Shown one piece after another: positions 45,714-54,729 of a DNA stretch of 64,000 nt; positions within the stretch are counted from its first letter, which is position 1; each line of letters opens with the position of its first letter. The stretch is from assembly GCF_027489515.1 (NCBI RefSeq), contig NZ_JAIXZS010000027.1, positions 1 through 64,000 on the forward strand, read 5' to 3'. The DNA comes from Novosphingobium sp. (GTDB lineage Bacteria; Pseudomonadota; Alphaproteobacteria; Sphingomonadales; Sphingomonadaceae). The translations under genes and the position numbers were made by a program. The notes under the pieces were generated by a model. It was not told where the DNA came from and did no database searches. It saw only the letters and a list, made by a program, of their open reading frames with translations.

Positions 45714-45772
45714 CGTCAGGGGTATCAGGCTGGCTGGCAACAGCCGGGCCTCTATCGTCTGGGCTATCAGGC
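45687..45772. repeat. Tandem duplication of the terminator (about 43 bp)
   Basis: CTGGCAACAGCCGGGCCT occurs at 45691 and again at 45734, and TATCAGGC ends both units (45723-45730 and 45765-45772). In the second unit the T-run has become TCTATCG, so only the first copy should terminate well. Confidence 0.75.
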
Positions 45773-45812
45773 GCCGATGCACGCGCCATCCGGCCCGATG
45801 GCGCTGCAATGC

Positions 45813-45841
45813 TTGACTGCAGGGGCGTCCCGGCGTATCGG
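45813..45841 (+). promoter_or_regulatory. Putative rpmH promoter
   Basis: TTGACT, 17 bp, TATCGG, about 75 bp before the rpmH ATG. The -35 is good and the -10 moderate for an alphaproteobacterial housekeeping promoter. Confidence 0.45.
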
Positions 45842-45915
45842 CGCGCTCCTGATTCCGCCCCTTGCCTCGCAAGGATGGCCGGGCAACCGATTCGCCATTT
45901 GAAAAGAGCAAACCG

Positions 45916-46050
45916 ATGAAGCGCACTTTCCAGCCCAGCAATCTCGTGCGTGCCCGCCGCCACGGCTTCCGCGCCCGCATGGCCACTGTCGGTGGCCGCA
46001 AGGTGCTCCGCGCCCGCCGCGCCCGCGGCCGCAAGAAGCTTTCGGCCTGA
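45916..46050 (+). CDS. rpmH: 50S ribosomal protein L34
   Basis: 44 residues, [19 protein letters not shown] onward, ending in GRKKLSA; the complete and unmistakable L34. It is a basic protein of the large ribosomal subunit. The frame is open upstream to 45862 but the family starts at this ATG. First gene of the rpmH-rnpA-yidD-yidC-engB block. Confidence 0.97.
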   Translation: MKRTFQPSNLVRARRHGFRARMATVGGRKVLRARRARGRKKLSA

Positions 46051-46097
46051 TCGCCGAAGCGCCATCCGGCCCGGTCGCGCCTGCGGCAGGGCTTCGG

Positions 46098-46484
46098 CTG
46101 GAAACCATTGCAAAGCGCGCCGATTTCCTCGCCGCGAACAACGGAATCCGGGTCGCAAGGCCCGGATTCGTGCTTTTGGTGAACCCGCTGGCGCGCCCTG
46201 ACGGCTTGCAGCGGTTCGGCGTCACCGTCACCAAGCGCATCGGCAACGCGGTGGCGCGCAATCGCATGAAGCGCCGCCTGCGCGCACTGGCCCGGGAAAT
46301 CCTGCCTTCGCAGGGCATAGCCGGTGCCGACCATGTCCTGATCGGCCGCGAAAACGGGATCGAGCGCGATTTCGCGCTGCTCCGCCAGGAACTCGAGGCG
46401 GCACTGGCCCGCGCTGCGGCCGGCAAGGGCGATCCGCCCCGTCGGCATGGTCCCAAGGGCAAACCGAAAGGACGCGGCAAATGA
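46098..46484 (+). CDS. rnpA: Ribonuclease P protein component, non-canonical start
   Basis: [23 protein letters not shown] is the RNase P protein signature (about residues 41-63), binding the RNA subunit that matures tRNA 5' ends. The conserved N-terminal strand [19 protein letters not shown] lies upstream of the first in-frame ATG/GTG/TTG, which is the GTG at 46170. Upstream there is no standard start codon in frame. I use CTG at 46098, which has AGGG six bases before it and gives 128 residues. Alternatives are CTG 46047, overlapping the rpmH stop, or ATT 46107. The stop overlaps yidD in ATGA. Confidence 0.85.
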   Translation: METIAKRADFLAANNGIRVARPGFVLLVNPLARPDGLQRFGVTVTKRIGNAVARNRMKRRLRALAREILPSQGIAGADHVLIGRENGIERDFALLRQELEAALARAAAGKGDPPRRHGPKGKPKGRGK

Positions 46485-46693
46485 TCCGCCGCCTGCTCAT
46501 CGCGCTGGTGCGGCTGTGGCAGCTCGGCCCTTCGGTCATCCTGCCGCCCTCGTGCCGCTACAGCCCCTCGTGCTCGCAATATGCGATCGAGGCGCTCGCC
46601 AAGCACGGCGCGATTAAGGGTGGCTGGCTGACGGTGAAGCGGCTATTGCGCTGCCATCCCTGGGGTGGCCACGGCTACGATCCTGTTCCCTAG
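46481..46693 (+). CDS. yidD: Membrane protein insertion efficiency factor YidD
   Basis: 70 residues. [18 protein letters not shown] and [14 protein letters not shown] are the family signature. A small membrane-associated protein that helps YidC-dependent insertion. It overlaps rnpA by four bases and precedes yidC by 71 bp. Confidence 0.95.
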   Translation: MIRRLLIALVRLWQLGPSVILPPSCRYSPSCSQYAIEALAKHGAIKGGWLTVKRLLRCHPWGGHGYDPVP

Positions 46694-46764
46694 GGCCGGT
46701 GCCGTGAGAGCCAAGGCTCCATGCAGGGCGCTCCGGCAGACATGACTTTACGACGCGAGGCAGA

Positions 46765-48597
46765 GTGGAAAATCAGCGCAACGTGATCCTGGCGATGGTG
46801 CTCATGGCCCTCATGCTGGTCGGCTGGGACCTTGGCATGCGGTACTATTACCCCGCGCCTGCCAAGCCTGCCGCCGGTGCACCTGCCGCCTCCGGCAGTG
46901 CGCCCGGCGCGCCCGCGCCCGCGTCCACGCTCAAGCCTACCCGCGAAGGCGGCCTGCAGGCTCCGGCCGATGTCGCGCTCGAAAAGAAGGACCTCGCGCA
47001 GGTCCTTGCCGCCGGGCACCGCATCCCGGTCGATGCGCCCGGCCTCAAGGGCTCGATCAACCTCCTCGGCGGCCTCGTCGATGATCTCACGCTCGCACGC
47101 CACCGTGAAACGCTGGACAAGAACAGCCAGCCGGTGCGTCTGTTCTCGCCCGCCGGCACGCCCGCGCAGCACTTCGCGCAGGTCGGCTGGCTGGGCCAGA
47201 ATGGTGTGGCTGCGCCGGGACCAGACACCATGTGGCAGGCCGAAGGCGCGAAGCTGACGCCCGCAACACCCGTCACGCTCAAGTGGACCAATCCCACCGG
47301 CCAGACGTTCGCGATCCGCTATGCGATCGATGAAAACTATATGATCACGGTCACTCAGGCCGTCACCAACGTCGGCGCCGCGCCCGTCGCGCTCAAGCCC
47401 TTTGCGCTGGTCAACCGCACCGACCGCACCGCGAGCCTCGATACGTGGAACGTCCATTCGGGCCCGATCGCCGCGTTCGACGGTGCTGTCACCTTCGATA
47501 CCAACTATGCCGACGTGAAGACCACCGGCGCGGTCAGCCCGGCGGGCAGCGCCAACTGGATCGGCTTCACCGATATCTACTGGCTCTCGGCTCTGATCCC
47601 CGACACGGCGAGCGGCGCGGTCCAGCCCAAGGGCGATTTCCGCAGCGTGGCGCCCGATATCTTCCGTGCCGATCTCATCTACCCGGTTGCGACCGTTGCG
47701 CCGGGGCAGACCGCAACGCAGACGGTGCGCCTCTTCGCCGGGGCCAAGGAAAACAACGTCCTCGAAGCCTACGAGAAGCAGGGCGCGACCAACCTCTCGC
47801 TCTCGATCGACTGGGGCTGGTTCCGCTGGTTCGAGAAGCCGATCTTCTGGCTGCTCGATTCGCTGTTCCGCGCGGTGCACAACTTCGGCCTCGCGATTAT
47901 CCTGCTCACGGTGATCGTGCGCGGCATCATGTTCCCGGTGGCGCAGCGCCAGTTCTCCTCGATGGCGGCGATGCGCGCGATCCAGCCCAAGCTCAAGGTC
48001 ATCCAGGAACGCTTCAAGGACGACAAGCAGAAGCAGCAGCAGGAAATCATGGCGCTCTACAAGGCGGAAGGGGTGAACCCCCTCGCCGGCTGCCTGCCGA
48101 TCTTCCTGCAGATCCCGGTGTTCTTCGCGCTTTACAAGGTGCTCGTGCTCACCATCGAGATGCGTCACCAGCCCTTCTACGGCTGGATCAAGGACCTCTC
48201 GGCGCCTGATCCGCTGCACGTGCTCAACCTGTTCGGCCTGCTGCCGTTCACCCCGCCCGCCTTCCTCGCGATCGGCGTGCTGGCGATCCTGCTCGGCATC
48301 ACGATGTGGGCACAGTTCAAGCTGCAGCCCGCCGCGATGGATCCGGCGCAGCAGCAGGTCATGGCGCTGATGCCGTGGATGATGATGTTCGTGATGGCCC
48401 CCTTTGCCGCGGGCCTGCTGATCTACTGGATCACCTCGAACCTGCTCACCATCGCGCAGCAGAAGTACCTCTACAGCAAGCATCCGCAGCTCAAGGCGCA
48501 GGCCAGCAAGGACCAGCTCGATATCGACCGCGTGGTAGCGCGTGAACAGAAGGCTGCTGCCCCCAAGACCCCGCCGCGCAAGCCGAAGACGCGATGA
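46765..48597 (+). CDS. yidC: Membrane protein insertase YidC
   Basis: 610 residues. An N-terminal helix (about 7-25), a proline/alanine-rich linker and a large periplasmic domain are followed by the conserved five-helix core from about 370: NFGLAIILLTVIVRGIMFPVAQRQ, PLAGCLPIFLQIPVFFALYKV. The GTG start at 46765 has GAGG five bases upstream. It inserts membrane proteins with or without SecYEG. engB follows with an ATGA overlap. Confidence 0.95.
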   Translation: MENQRNVILAMVLMALMLVGWDLGMRYYYPAPAKPAAGAPAASGSAPGAPAPASTLKPTREGGLQAPADVALEKKDLAQVLAAGHRIPVDAPGLKGSINLLGGLVDDLTLARHRETLDKNSQPVRLFSPAGTPAQHFAQVGWLGQNGVAAPGPDTMWQAEGAKLTPATPVTLKWTNPTGQTFAIRYAIDENYMITVTQAVTNVGAAPVALKPFALVNRTDRTASLDTWNVHSGPIAAFDGAVTFDTNYADVKTTGAVSPAGSANWIGFTDIYWLSALIPDTASGAVQPKGDFRSVAPDIFRADLIYPVATVAPGQTATQTVRLFAGAKENNVLEAYEKQGATNLSLSIDWGWFRWFEKPIFWLLDSLFRAVHNFGLAIILLTVIVRGIMFPVAQRQFSSMAAMRAIQPKLKVIQERFKDDKQKQQQEIMALYKAEGVNPLAGCLPIFLQIPVFFALYKVLVLTIEMRHQPFYGWIKDLSAPDPLHVLNLFGLLPFTPPAFLAIGVLAILLGITMWAQFKLQPAAMDPAQQQVMALMPWMMMFVMAPFAAGLLIYWITSNLLTIAQQKYLYSKHPQLKAQASKDQLDIDRVVAREQKAAAPKTPPRKPKTR

Positions 48598-49256
48598 CCG
48601 AATTGAGCGAAGCCGAAGCCGCGGCGCGCGCGGAACTCGAAGAGCGCGCGCGGCGGCTGTTTGCCGGGCCCATCACGTTCCTCAAGTCCGCGCCTGCATT
48701 GAAGTTCCTGCCCGATCCCACGGTGCCCGAGATCGCCTTTTCGGGCCGCTCGAACGTCGGCAAGTCCTCGCTGCTCAATGCCCTCACCGGGCGCAACTCG
48801 CTGGCGCGCACCTCGGTCACTCCGGGCCGCACGCAGGAGCTCAACTTCTTCGATGTGGGTGAGCCGATCCTGATGCGGCTGGTCGACATGCCGGGCTATG
48901 GCTTTGCCAAGGCGCCGCCCAGCGTCACCGAGCAGTGGAAGCGCCTCGTGCGCGATTTCCTGCGCGGCCGTGTCGTGCTCAAGCGCACCCTGCTCCTCAT
49001 CGATGCGCGCCACGGCATCAAGCCGGTGGACGAGGACATGATGCGGATGCTCGACGAGGCCGCCGTCGGCTACCGGGTCGTCCTTACCAAGGCTGACAAG
49101 ATCAAGGCGAGCGAGCTTGCCGCGACGGTCGCCGCGACCGAGACCGCTGCGCGCAAGCGCACCGCTGCTTTCCCGCAGATCCACGTCACCTCGTCCGAGC
49201 TCAAGATGGGCATTCCCGAGCTGCGCGCAGCGATCCTCGAGGATGCCGCGATCTGA
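48594..49256 (+). CDS. engB: Ribosome-biogenesis GTPase EngB (YihA/YsxC)
   Basis: 220 residues. The G1 motif is GRSNVGKSS, G3 lies in DMPGYG, G4 is TKAD and G5 TSS. It assists assembly of the large ribosomal subunit. The ATG overlaps the yidC stop. It ends the ribosome/membrane-insertion operon, seven bases from the converging GGDEF-EAL gene. Confidence 0.94.
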   Translation: MTELSEAEAAARAELEERARRLFAGPITFLKSAPALKFLPDPTVPEIAFSGRSNVGKSSLLNALTGRNSLARTSVTPGRTQELNFFDVGEPILMRLVDMPGYGFAKAPPSVTEQWKRLVRDFLRGRVVLKRTLLLIDARHGIKPVDEDMMRMLDEAAVGYRVVLTKADKIKASELAATVAATETAARKRTAAFPQIHVTSSELKMGIPELRAAILEDAAI

Positions 49257-49262
49257 GCGCGG

Positions 49263-51224
49263 TCAGGCTGCTCGCGCGGCCCGGCGCTCCAGCAGCGTAT
49301 CCAGTGCCACCGGTCGCTCGATGAAATAGCCCTGCGCATAGTGGAAGCCCGCAAGCGTCGCTTCCATCAGCTGCAGTTCGGTCTCGATCCCTTCGAACAC
49401 GCATTCCAGCCGCAGCGAGCGGGTGAGGTTGAAGATCGCGCGGACCAGCCGCCGGCCCTCGCCATCGTCGAGCCTTGCGGCAAAGCTGCGGTCGATCTTG
49501 ATGATGTCGATCGGCAGCATGTGCAGCGTGCTCAGGCTCGAATAGCCCGTCCCGAAATCATCGAGCGCGATCTTCGCCCCGCACGCCCGCAGCTGCTCAA
49601 GCGCGGCGCGCGCCGCCGCGAAGTCGCCGATCAGCGAGGTTTCGGTGATCTCGAACACCAGCCGCTGCGCATCGATCCCGCTGTGCGCGATCCGCTCGAT
49701 CAGCGCGGCAACCGTGCCCGGATCGGCAATGTCGGTGGGGGCGAGATTGAAAGACAGGCGCTGTTCGGCAGGCAGCCGTGCGAAATCGTCCAGCACCCGC
49801 TCGAAAGCCGCGAGCGTCACCGTGCGCGCCATGCCGAGCCTTTCTGCTGCGGCAAACAGCAGTTCGGCCGGCACCGCGCCGATCGTCGGCGATTCCCAGC
49901 GCGCCAGCGCTTCCACGCCAACCATCGCCATGGCGCGCGTGCGCACGATCGGCTGGTAGACCATTGCCAGTTCGCGCTTGAGGTCTGCGCTCTGGAGCGC
50001 GGCCTCGAGCGCCTGTTCGGAGCGGATGATCCGTTCGAGCTCGCAGGAGAAGCGCACAATGCCGCCGCGCCGCGCCTTCTTGGCGTGGTAGAGCGCAAAG
50101 TCCGCCCGGTCGAACAGGTCGTGCGCGCTGGCACCCGCCTCGGGCCAGGCGGCCAGGCCGCCCGAGCAGCCGACCGAGACGACGATATCGCCCAGCGGTA
50201 CTGGTTCCTGCACGCGCTGACACAGCCACACGCCGGTCGCCTCGGCCGCCTCGATCGATCCTTCGATGATGAGCCCGAACTCGTCGCCGCCGAGCCGCGC
50301 GATCACGGTATCGGGGCCACTTGCATCGCGCAGCCGCGCGCCGATCACCTGCAGCAGGCGGTCGCCCTGGGCATGGCCGTGGACGTCGTTGATCGGCTTG
50401 AAGCGGTCGAGATCGATCACGCCGATGGTGAAGGGTGCCCTCCGGTCACCGCGTGCGAGCAGGGCATCGAGCCGCGCGAAGAAATAGCGCCGATTGGGCA
50501 GGCCGGTCAGTGGATCGGAATGCGCGAGCCGCGCGTTCTCCTCGGCCAGGCGCTGCGCCTGCGTCTGCTGATGCTGCAGCGCCGCCTGCGAATCCTCCAG
50601 CGCGGTGAAGGATCCGAACGAATCGCGCAGCACCTTCAGGACAACCACGCCCACCATCAGGATGTTGAGGGCCATCGAGGCCATCGTCACCGTCCCGCGC
50701 GCCAGGCAGTAGGTCAGGAACACGCCCAGCACGATGTAACACACCAGGTGCGCCGCGCGCGGCAGATAGGTGAGGCAGAAGATGCAGCCCATCACCGTGA
50801 TCGCGACAAACACGGTAACATGGCCGTGCTGGTCGCCATCGCCGTACTGGTCGAGCGCCAGCGCCCACGAAACGAACAGCACCGAGAGCAGCGTGCCCAT
50901 GATCTCGGTTCGCCGCAGCGTGCGCTTGGCAAACTCCAGCGTGACGGCGCTCTCGTCGATCGGCCGCAGCCATTGCATCAGTCTCACCAGCGAGGCGATG
51001 ATCAGAACAAGGGGCAGCCACAGCGAAAGCCAGCGCGGTGCGACGGCATGGTGCGTATAGGCCAGCGCCGCCGCGTTCATCGTCAGGATCAGGTACATGG
51101 GCGGCAGCTGCTTGCGCAGGCGCAGAAACTGCTCGACGGGCAGGGGGCGCCGCACGGACCCCGCGTGCCGGGATTCGTCTGCCGCCAGCGCGGGCGGAGC
51201 AGCCGTGTCAGCCATCGAAGTCAT
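49263..51224 (-). CDS. Membrane GGDEF-EAL protein, c-di-GMP turnover
   Basis: 653 residues. Six or so helices in the first ~200 residues form a MASE-like sensor region. The GGDEF domain is intact (RLGGDEFGLI), but the inhibitory RxxD site five residues upstream is replaced (SGPD). The EAL domain keeps EALARW, FNLAP, ITETSL, DDFGTGYSS, KIDRSF and EGIET, so phosphodiesterase residues look complete. Both making and breaking of c-di-GMP are possible; net activity cannot be read from sequence. GAAG precedes the chosen ATG. Confidence 0.9.
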   Translation of the reverse strand: MTSMADTAAPPALAADESRHAGSVRRPLPVEQFLRLRKQLPPMYLILTMNAAALAYTHHAVAPRWLSLWLPLVLIIASLVRLMQWLRPIDESAVTLEFAKRTLRRTEIMGTLLSVLFVSWALALDQYGDGDQHGHVTVFVAITVMGCIFCLTYLPRAAHLVCYIVLGVFLTYCLARGTVTMASMALNILMVGVVVLKVLRDSFGSFTALEDSQAALQHQQTQAQRLAEENARLAHSDPLTGLPNRRYFFARLDALLARGDRRAPFTIGVIDLDRFKPINDVHGHAQGDRLLQVIGARLRDASGPDTVIARLGGDEFGLIIEGSIEAAEATGVWLCQRVQEPVPLGDIVVSVGCSGGLAAWPEAGASAHDLFDRADFALYHAKKARRGGIVRFSCELERIIRSEQALEAALQSADLKRELAMVYQPIVRTRAMAMVGVEALARWESPTIGAVPAELLFAAAERLGMARTVTLAAFERVLDDFARLPAEQRLSFNLAPTDIADPGTVAALIERIAHSGIDAQRLVFEITETSLIGDFAAARAALEQLRACGAKIALDDFGTGYSSLSTLHMLPIDIIKIDRSFAARLDDGEGRRLVRAIFNLTRSLRLECVFEGIETELQLMEATLAGFHYAQGYFIERPVALDTLLERRAARAA

Positions 51225-51358
51225 GGCACATCTTCGCGTGAGAGCCGTTGTCGCGGGGTTGCGCTGGCCATCCGCGCGACCCCGCCGCCATGCGCGCCAA
51301 AAAACTAACCTTCTCGCGAGCCTCGACAGCGCCGCAGCGAGACCTTAGGCGTCACCCC

Positions 51359-52027
51359 ATGAAGCTGATCATCGGCAACCGTTCCTATTCGAGCTGGTCC
51401 CTGCGCGGGTGGCTTGCGGCCCGCCAGTCCGGTCTTGCGTTCGAGACAGAGGTGGTCCCGCTCTATGGCGAAGGCTGGGACGAGGCGAAGCGCACCTTTC
51501 CCGAACTGGCGCCCTCACAAGGCAAGGTGCCGGTGCTGTGGGACGGCGATGTGGTGGTGTGGGACAGCCTCGCGATCCTCGACTATCTGGCCGACAAGGT
51601 AGGGCGCGATCGGTTCTGGCCCAAGGCGGACGACGCCCGTGCAATGGCCCGCGCGCTGGTCGCCGAAATGCATGCGGGCTTTACCGCCTTGCGCAGCGAG
51701 CTGCCGTTCAACTTGCGCATCGCGCCGATTGCCAAACCGCTGGGCGATGCCGTGCGCGCCGATGTCGACCGCATCCTCACGCTCTGGGCGCAGGCGCGCG
51801 CGCGTTTCGGGCAGGGCGGCCCGTTCCTCTTCGGCACTTTCGGCGCGGCAGACATTTTCTTCGCGCCGGTGGTTGTGCGCTTCCGCCAGTATGGCGTGCC
51901 GGTGCCAGGCTTTGCCGCAGCCTACATGGACGCGGTTTGGGACCACGAATGGCTTGAAGCCTGGCGCACCACTGCGGCGGAGGAGACCTGGGCCATCCCC
52001 CGGTTCGATGCGGCGGCAATTGTCTGA
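51359..52027 (+). CDS. Glutathione S-transferase family protein
   Basis: 222 residues. LIIGNRSYSSWSLRGWLAA starts the thioredoxin-like half, and QGKVPVLWDGDVVVWDSLAI holds the cis-Pro and Asp-Ser for glutathione. It is a relative of the gene at 41752-42435. The ATG at 51359 is used; the upstream open frame is unlike the family. Substrate unknown. Confidence 0.88.
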   Translation: MKLIIGNRSYSSWSLRGWLAARQSGLAFETEVVPLYGEGWDEAKRTFPELAPSQGKVPVLWDGDVVVWDSLAILDYLADKVGRDRFWPKADDARAMARALVAEMHAGFTALRSELPFNLRIAPIAKPLGDAVRADVDRILTLWAQARARFGQGGPFLFGTFGAADIFFAPVVVRFRQYGVPVPGFAAAYMDAVWDHEWLEAWRTTAAEETWAIPRFDAAAIV

Positions 52028-52042
52028 CGGCCATCGCCGCGT

Positions 52043-52507
52043 TCAGCGGATGCGGTCGCTGGCATAAGGCGTGCCGTCCTTGTGGAAGTAGCCGTCGCCG
52101 CTGAACATCATGTCGATATCGGAATAACCGCCGCTGCCGTCGTGATCCCCGGCCGCCACCGCGATCAGCACGCAGTCCGCTGCTGAAACATTGCGCAGAC
52201 AGTGCCCGTTCTGCTCGCCCGCTGGAAAGCTGGCGCAATCGCCCGCACGCATCAGTCGGACGCCGCTGTCATCGACGAGCTCCGCCTCGCCCGAGAGGAT
52301 CACGACAAATTCGTCCTCTGCATCGTGCCAATGGCGCTGCGATGACCATGCGCCGGGTTTCAGCACGACATGGCTCACCCTGAGGTGCGTCAGCCCGCCC
52401 GGTGGGCCGAGCCGGCGATACCAGCGGCCCTGAACCGGCTCGTTGAACGGTGCGGGATAGCCGGTCCGGTTGGTCTGGGGAATCGCGTCGAGGTCGAGTT
52501 TGGGCAT
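52043..52507 (-). CDS. Cupin-domain protein
   Basis: 154 residues. Cupin motif 1 is HWHDAEDEFVVILSGEAEL (two His and a Glu for a metal) and motif 2 is FPAGEQNGHCLRN. AAAGGA precedes the ATG. Possibly a sugar isomerase-like or sensor protein; nothing in the sequence fixes a substrate. Divergent from dapE by 44 bp. Confidence 0.82.
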   Translation of the reverse strand: MPKLDLDAIPQTNRTGYPAPFNEPVQGRWYRRLGPPGGLTHLRVSHVVLKPGAWSSQRHWHDAEDEFVVILSGEAELVDDSGVRLMRAGDCASFPAGEQNGHCLRNVSAADCVLIAVAAGDHDGSGGYSDIDMMFSGDGYFHKDGTPYASDRIR

Positions 52508-52551
52508 GACGGGTCCTTTCTTCGCGGCTGGCTCTGGTCTAACGCCGGATC

Positions 52552-53694
52552 ATGTCCGTTCCTATCGATGTCGTATCGCGCACCGCCGCGCTGATCGAGG
52601 CGCCCAGCATTACTCCCGCCACCGGCGCGGTCTTCGATGTGCTCGAAGCGATGCTCACGCCGATGGGCTTTGCGGTGCACCGCTTCCTTGCAGGTGAGCC
52701 GCCCGAAGGCCCGGTCGAAAATCTCTTCGCGATCCGGCAGGGCCGGGCCGGTTCGCGCCACTTCGCCTTTGCCGGCCACCTCGATGTGGTGCCCCCGGGC
52801 GAGGGCTGGTCGAGCGCCCCGTTCACGGCGGACTTGCGCGATGTGCCCGGCGGCAAAGTGCTCTATGGGCGCGGCGCTGTCGACATGAAGGGCGCGATTG
52901 CCGCGATGGTCTGCGCGGTGGAACAGATCCCCGCCGAGGTCGGCACGATCAGTTTCATCATCACCGGCGACGAGGAAGGCCCCGCCAAGTACGGCACCGT
53001 CCCGCTCATCGCCCACATGCGCGAAGTGGGCGCGATCCCTGATTTCTGCCTTGTTGGGGAGCCCACTTCGGTTCACCGGCTGGGTGACATGGTCAAGATC
53101 GGCCGGCGCGGCTCGGTCAATATCTGGCTCACCGCCAAGGGCGCGCAAGGCCACGTCGCCTATCCGCACCTCGCCGACAATCCGATTCCCCGACTGGTCG
53201 CGCTGCTGGCGGAACTTGATGCGATCGTGCTCGATGAAGGCAGCGAATGGTTCCAGCCCTCGAACCTCGAAATCACCGATCTCGAGGTCGGCAACCGCGC
53301 CACCAACGTGATTCCGGCCGAAGCCCGCGCGCGGCTTTCGATCCGCTACAACGATCACCACACCGGTCAGGCGCTGGTTGACCGTGTCACCGAGATCGCC
53401 GCAAGGCACGGCACCGAAGTGCGCGCCTCCCTGCATGGCGAAGCGTTCATCACGCTCCCCGGCGTGCAGTCAGCGCTGGTTGCGGCGGCGGTCAAGGCGG
53501 AGACCGGCATCGATCCCGAGCTTTCCACGACCGGCGGCACATCAGACGCCCGCTTCCTGCGCGCGCTCTGCCCGGTGATCGAATTCGGCCTCACCAACGC
53601 GACGATGCACAAGACCGATGAAGCCGTCGCTGTGGAGGACCTCGAGGTCCTCGTCCGCATCTACCGGCGCATTGCGGAGGCGGCGCTGGCATGA
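52552..53694 (+). CDS. dapE: Succinyl-diaminopimelate desuccinylase
   Basis: 380 residues. Metal ligands are visible in GHLDVVPPG, GRGAVDMKG, TGDEEGPAKYGT and NATMHKTDE; GGTSDARF is the DapE signature. It removes succinate from N-succinyl-L,L-diaminopimelate in lysine and cell-wall synthesis. The stop overlaps the next gene in ATGA. Confidence 0.94.
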   Translation: MSVPIDVVSRTAALIEAPSITPATGAVFDVLEAMLTPMGFAVHRFLAGEPPEGPVENLFAIRQGRAGSRHFAFAGHLDVVPPGEGWSSAPFTADLRDVPGGKVLYGRGAVDMKGAIAAMVCAVEQIPAEVGTISFIITGDEEGPAKYGTVPLIAHMREVGAIPDFCLVGEPTSVHRLGDMVKIGRRGSVNIWLTAKGAQGHVAYPHLADNPIPRLVALLAELDAIVLDEGSEWFQPSNLEITDLEVGNRATNVIPAEARARLSIRYNDHHTGQALVDRVTEIAARHGTEVRASLHGEAFITLPGVQSALVAAAVKAETGIDPELSTTGGTSDARFLRALCPVIEFGLTNATMHKTDEAVAVEDLEVLVRIYRRIAEAALA

Positions 53695-54155
53695 AGACAT
53701 ACCGCACGGCCGCGGCGCTCCTCGCCATCGCCTGCATGCTGGCCGCGCCGCTCGCCGCCACTGCGAAGCCCGCGCGTTCGCAAACGGAGCGCAACCGCGC
53801 CGTGATCACCGCCTTTGCGGCGCTGTTCTACGGCCAGCGCGATGTGCGCGGCGCGTTCGAGCGCTATGTCTCGCCCGATTACATCCAGCACAACGCCAAT
53901 ATCCTCGACGGGCGCGAGGCCGCGATTGCCGCGCTCGAACCGATGTTTCGGCAGGAAGGCTCGCGCTTCGAGATCAAGCGGATCGTGGTCGATGGCGATA
54001 TGGCCGTGATCCACCTTCATGGCCGCGCCGGCGCGCAGGGCAAGGGCGGCACCGTGGCCGATATCTATCGCCTGAGGCGCGGGAAGATCGTCGAGCACTG
54101 GGACATCCTGCAGCCTATCGCCGACAAGCCGCTGAACCCCCACGCCTATTTCTGA
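53691..54155 (+). CDS. Secreted SnoaL/NTF2-like protein
   Basis: 154 residues. A signal peptide of about 25 residues ends ATAKPA; the rest is an NTF2-like fold with FYGQRDVRGAFERYVSPDYIQHN (split) and KIVEHWDILQP, typical of SnoaL-like polyketide-cyclase relatives. Function unknown. Overlaps dapE by four bases, so co-translated. Confidence 0.8.
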   Translation: MKTYRTAAALLAIACMLAAPLAATAKPARSQTERNRAVITAFAALFYGQRDVRGAFERYVSPDYIQHNANILDGREAAIAALEPMFRQEGSRFEIKRIVVDGDMAVIHLHGRAGAQGKGGTVADIYRLRRGKIVEHWDILQPIADKPLNPHAYF

Positions 54156-54159
54156 TCGC

Positions 54160-54729
54160 TCAGCGCGCTTTCCTGAGCACGATGTAGACCGCGCCGTCGC
54201 CGCCATGGCGCGGCTGGGCGGGGCGGACCGAGGCGATCCGCCCGGCATGCGGGCTCGCCGCCAGCCAGTCGAGCAGCTTGGCGCGAATCGCCCCGCGCTT
54301 TTCGCCCCTCAGGTCATTCTCGGGCACCGGGCGGTGCTTTCCCGCGATCAGCAGGATCACCCGCGCGCCCATCGCCAGCGCCTGCGCGATGCCGCCGTTC
54401 AGCCGCTCGTGCGCCAAGGCCAGCGTCAGGCCGTGGAGGTCGATCGTCACATCGGGCTGGAGCGGGCCCCGCGTCAGCTTGCGGTCCCAGCTGGAATCGA
54501 GCCCGCCGCTGGTGAGCGGGCGCACGGGCGTTGCTGCCGGAACCGGCTCCGGCTTGGGTGGCGGGACGCGGCCTTTCACCCGCTTCGGTACCGGAGACGG
54601 GGCCTCGCTCGGCACGGTTGCCACGGGCGCAGGGACGGGGCGCTTGGGATGCAGCGGCGTCACCGTCGCGGCAACGCGCCGCCACAGCGCGGCTTCATCC
54701 GGGCTCAGCCCGCGCGGAGGCGCTCTCAT
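54160..54729 (-). CDS. Smr-domain protein
   Basis: 189 residues. A proline-rich N-terminal half is followed by a Smr domain: DLHGLTLALAHERL and the GKHRPVPENDLRGEKRG block, ending in GDGAVYIVLRK. Smr domains are nicking or RNA-cleaving modules. Start ATG at 54727-54729 overlaps the mltA stop. Third gene of the Tim44-mltA-smr series. Confidence 0.88.
   Translation of the reverse strand: MRAPPRGLSPDEAALWRRVAATVTPLHPKRPVPAPVATVPSEAPSPVPKRVKGRVPPPKPEPVPAATPVRPLTSGGLDSSWDRKLTRGPLQPDVTIDLHGLTLALAHERLNGGIAQALAMGARVILLIAGKHRPVPENDLRGEKRGAIRAKLLDWLAASPHAGRIASVRPAQPRHGGDGAVYIVLRKAR

Noticed and set aside
45644..45919. A 93-codon frame beginning at 45638-45644
   Set aside because: It runs straight through the strong terminator and the rpmH promoter region and has no family likeness.
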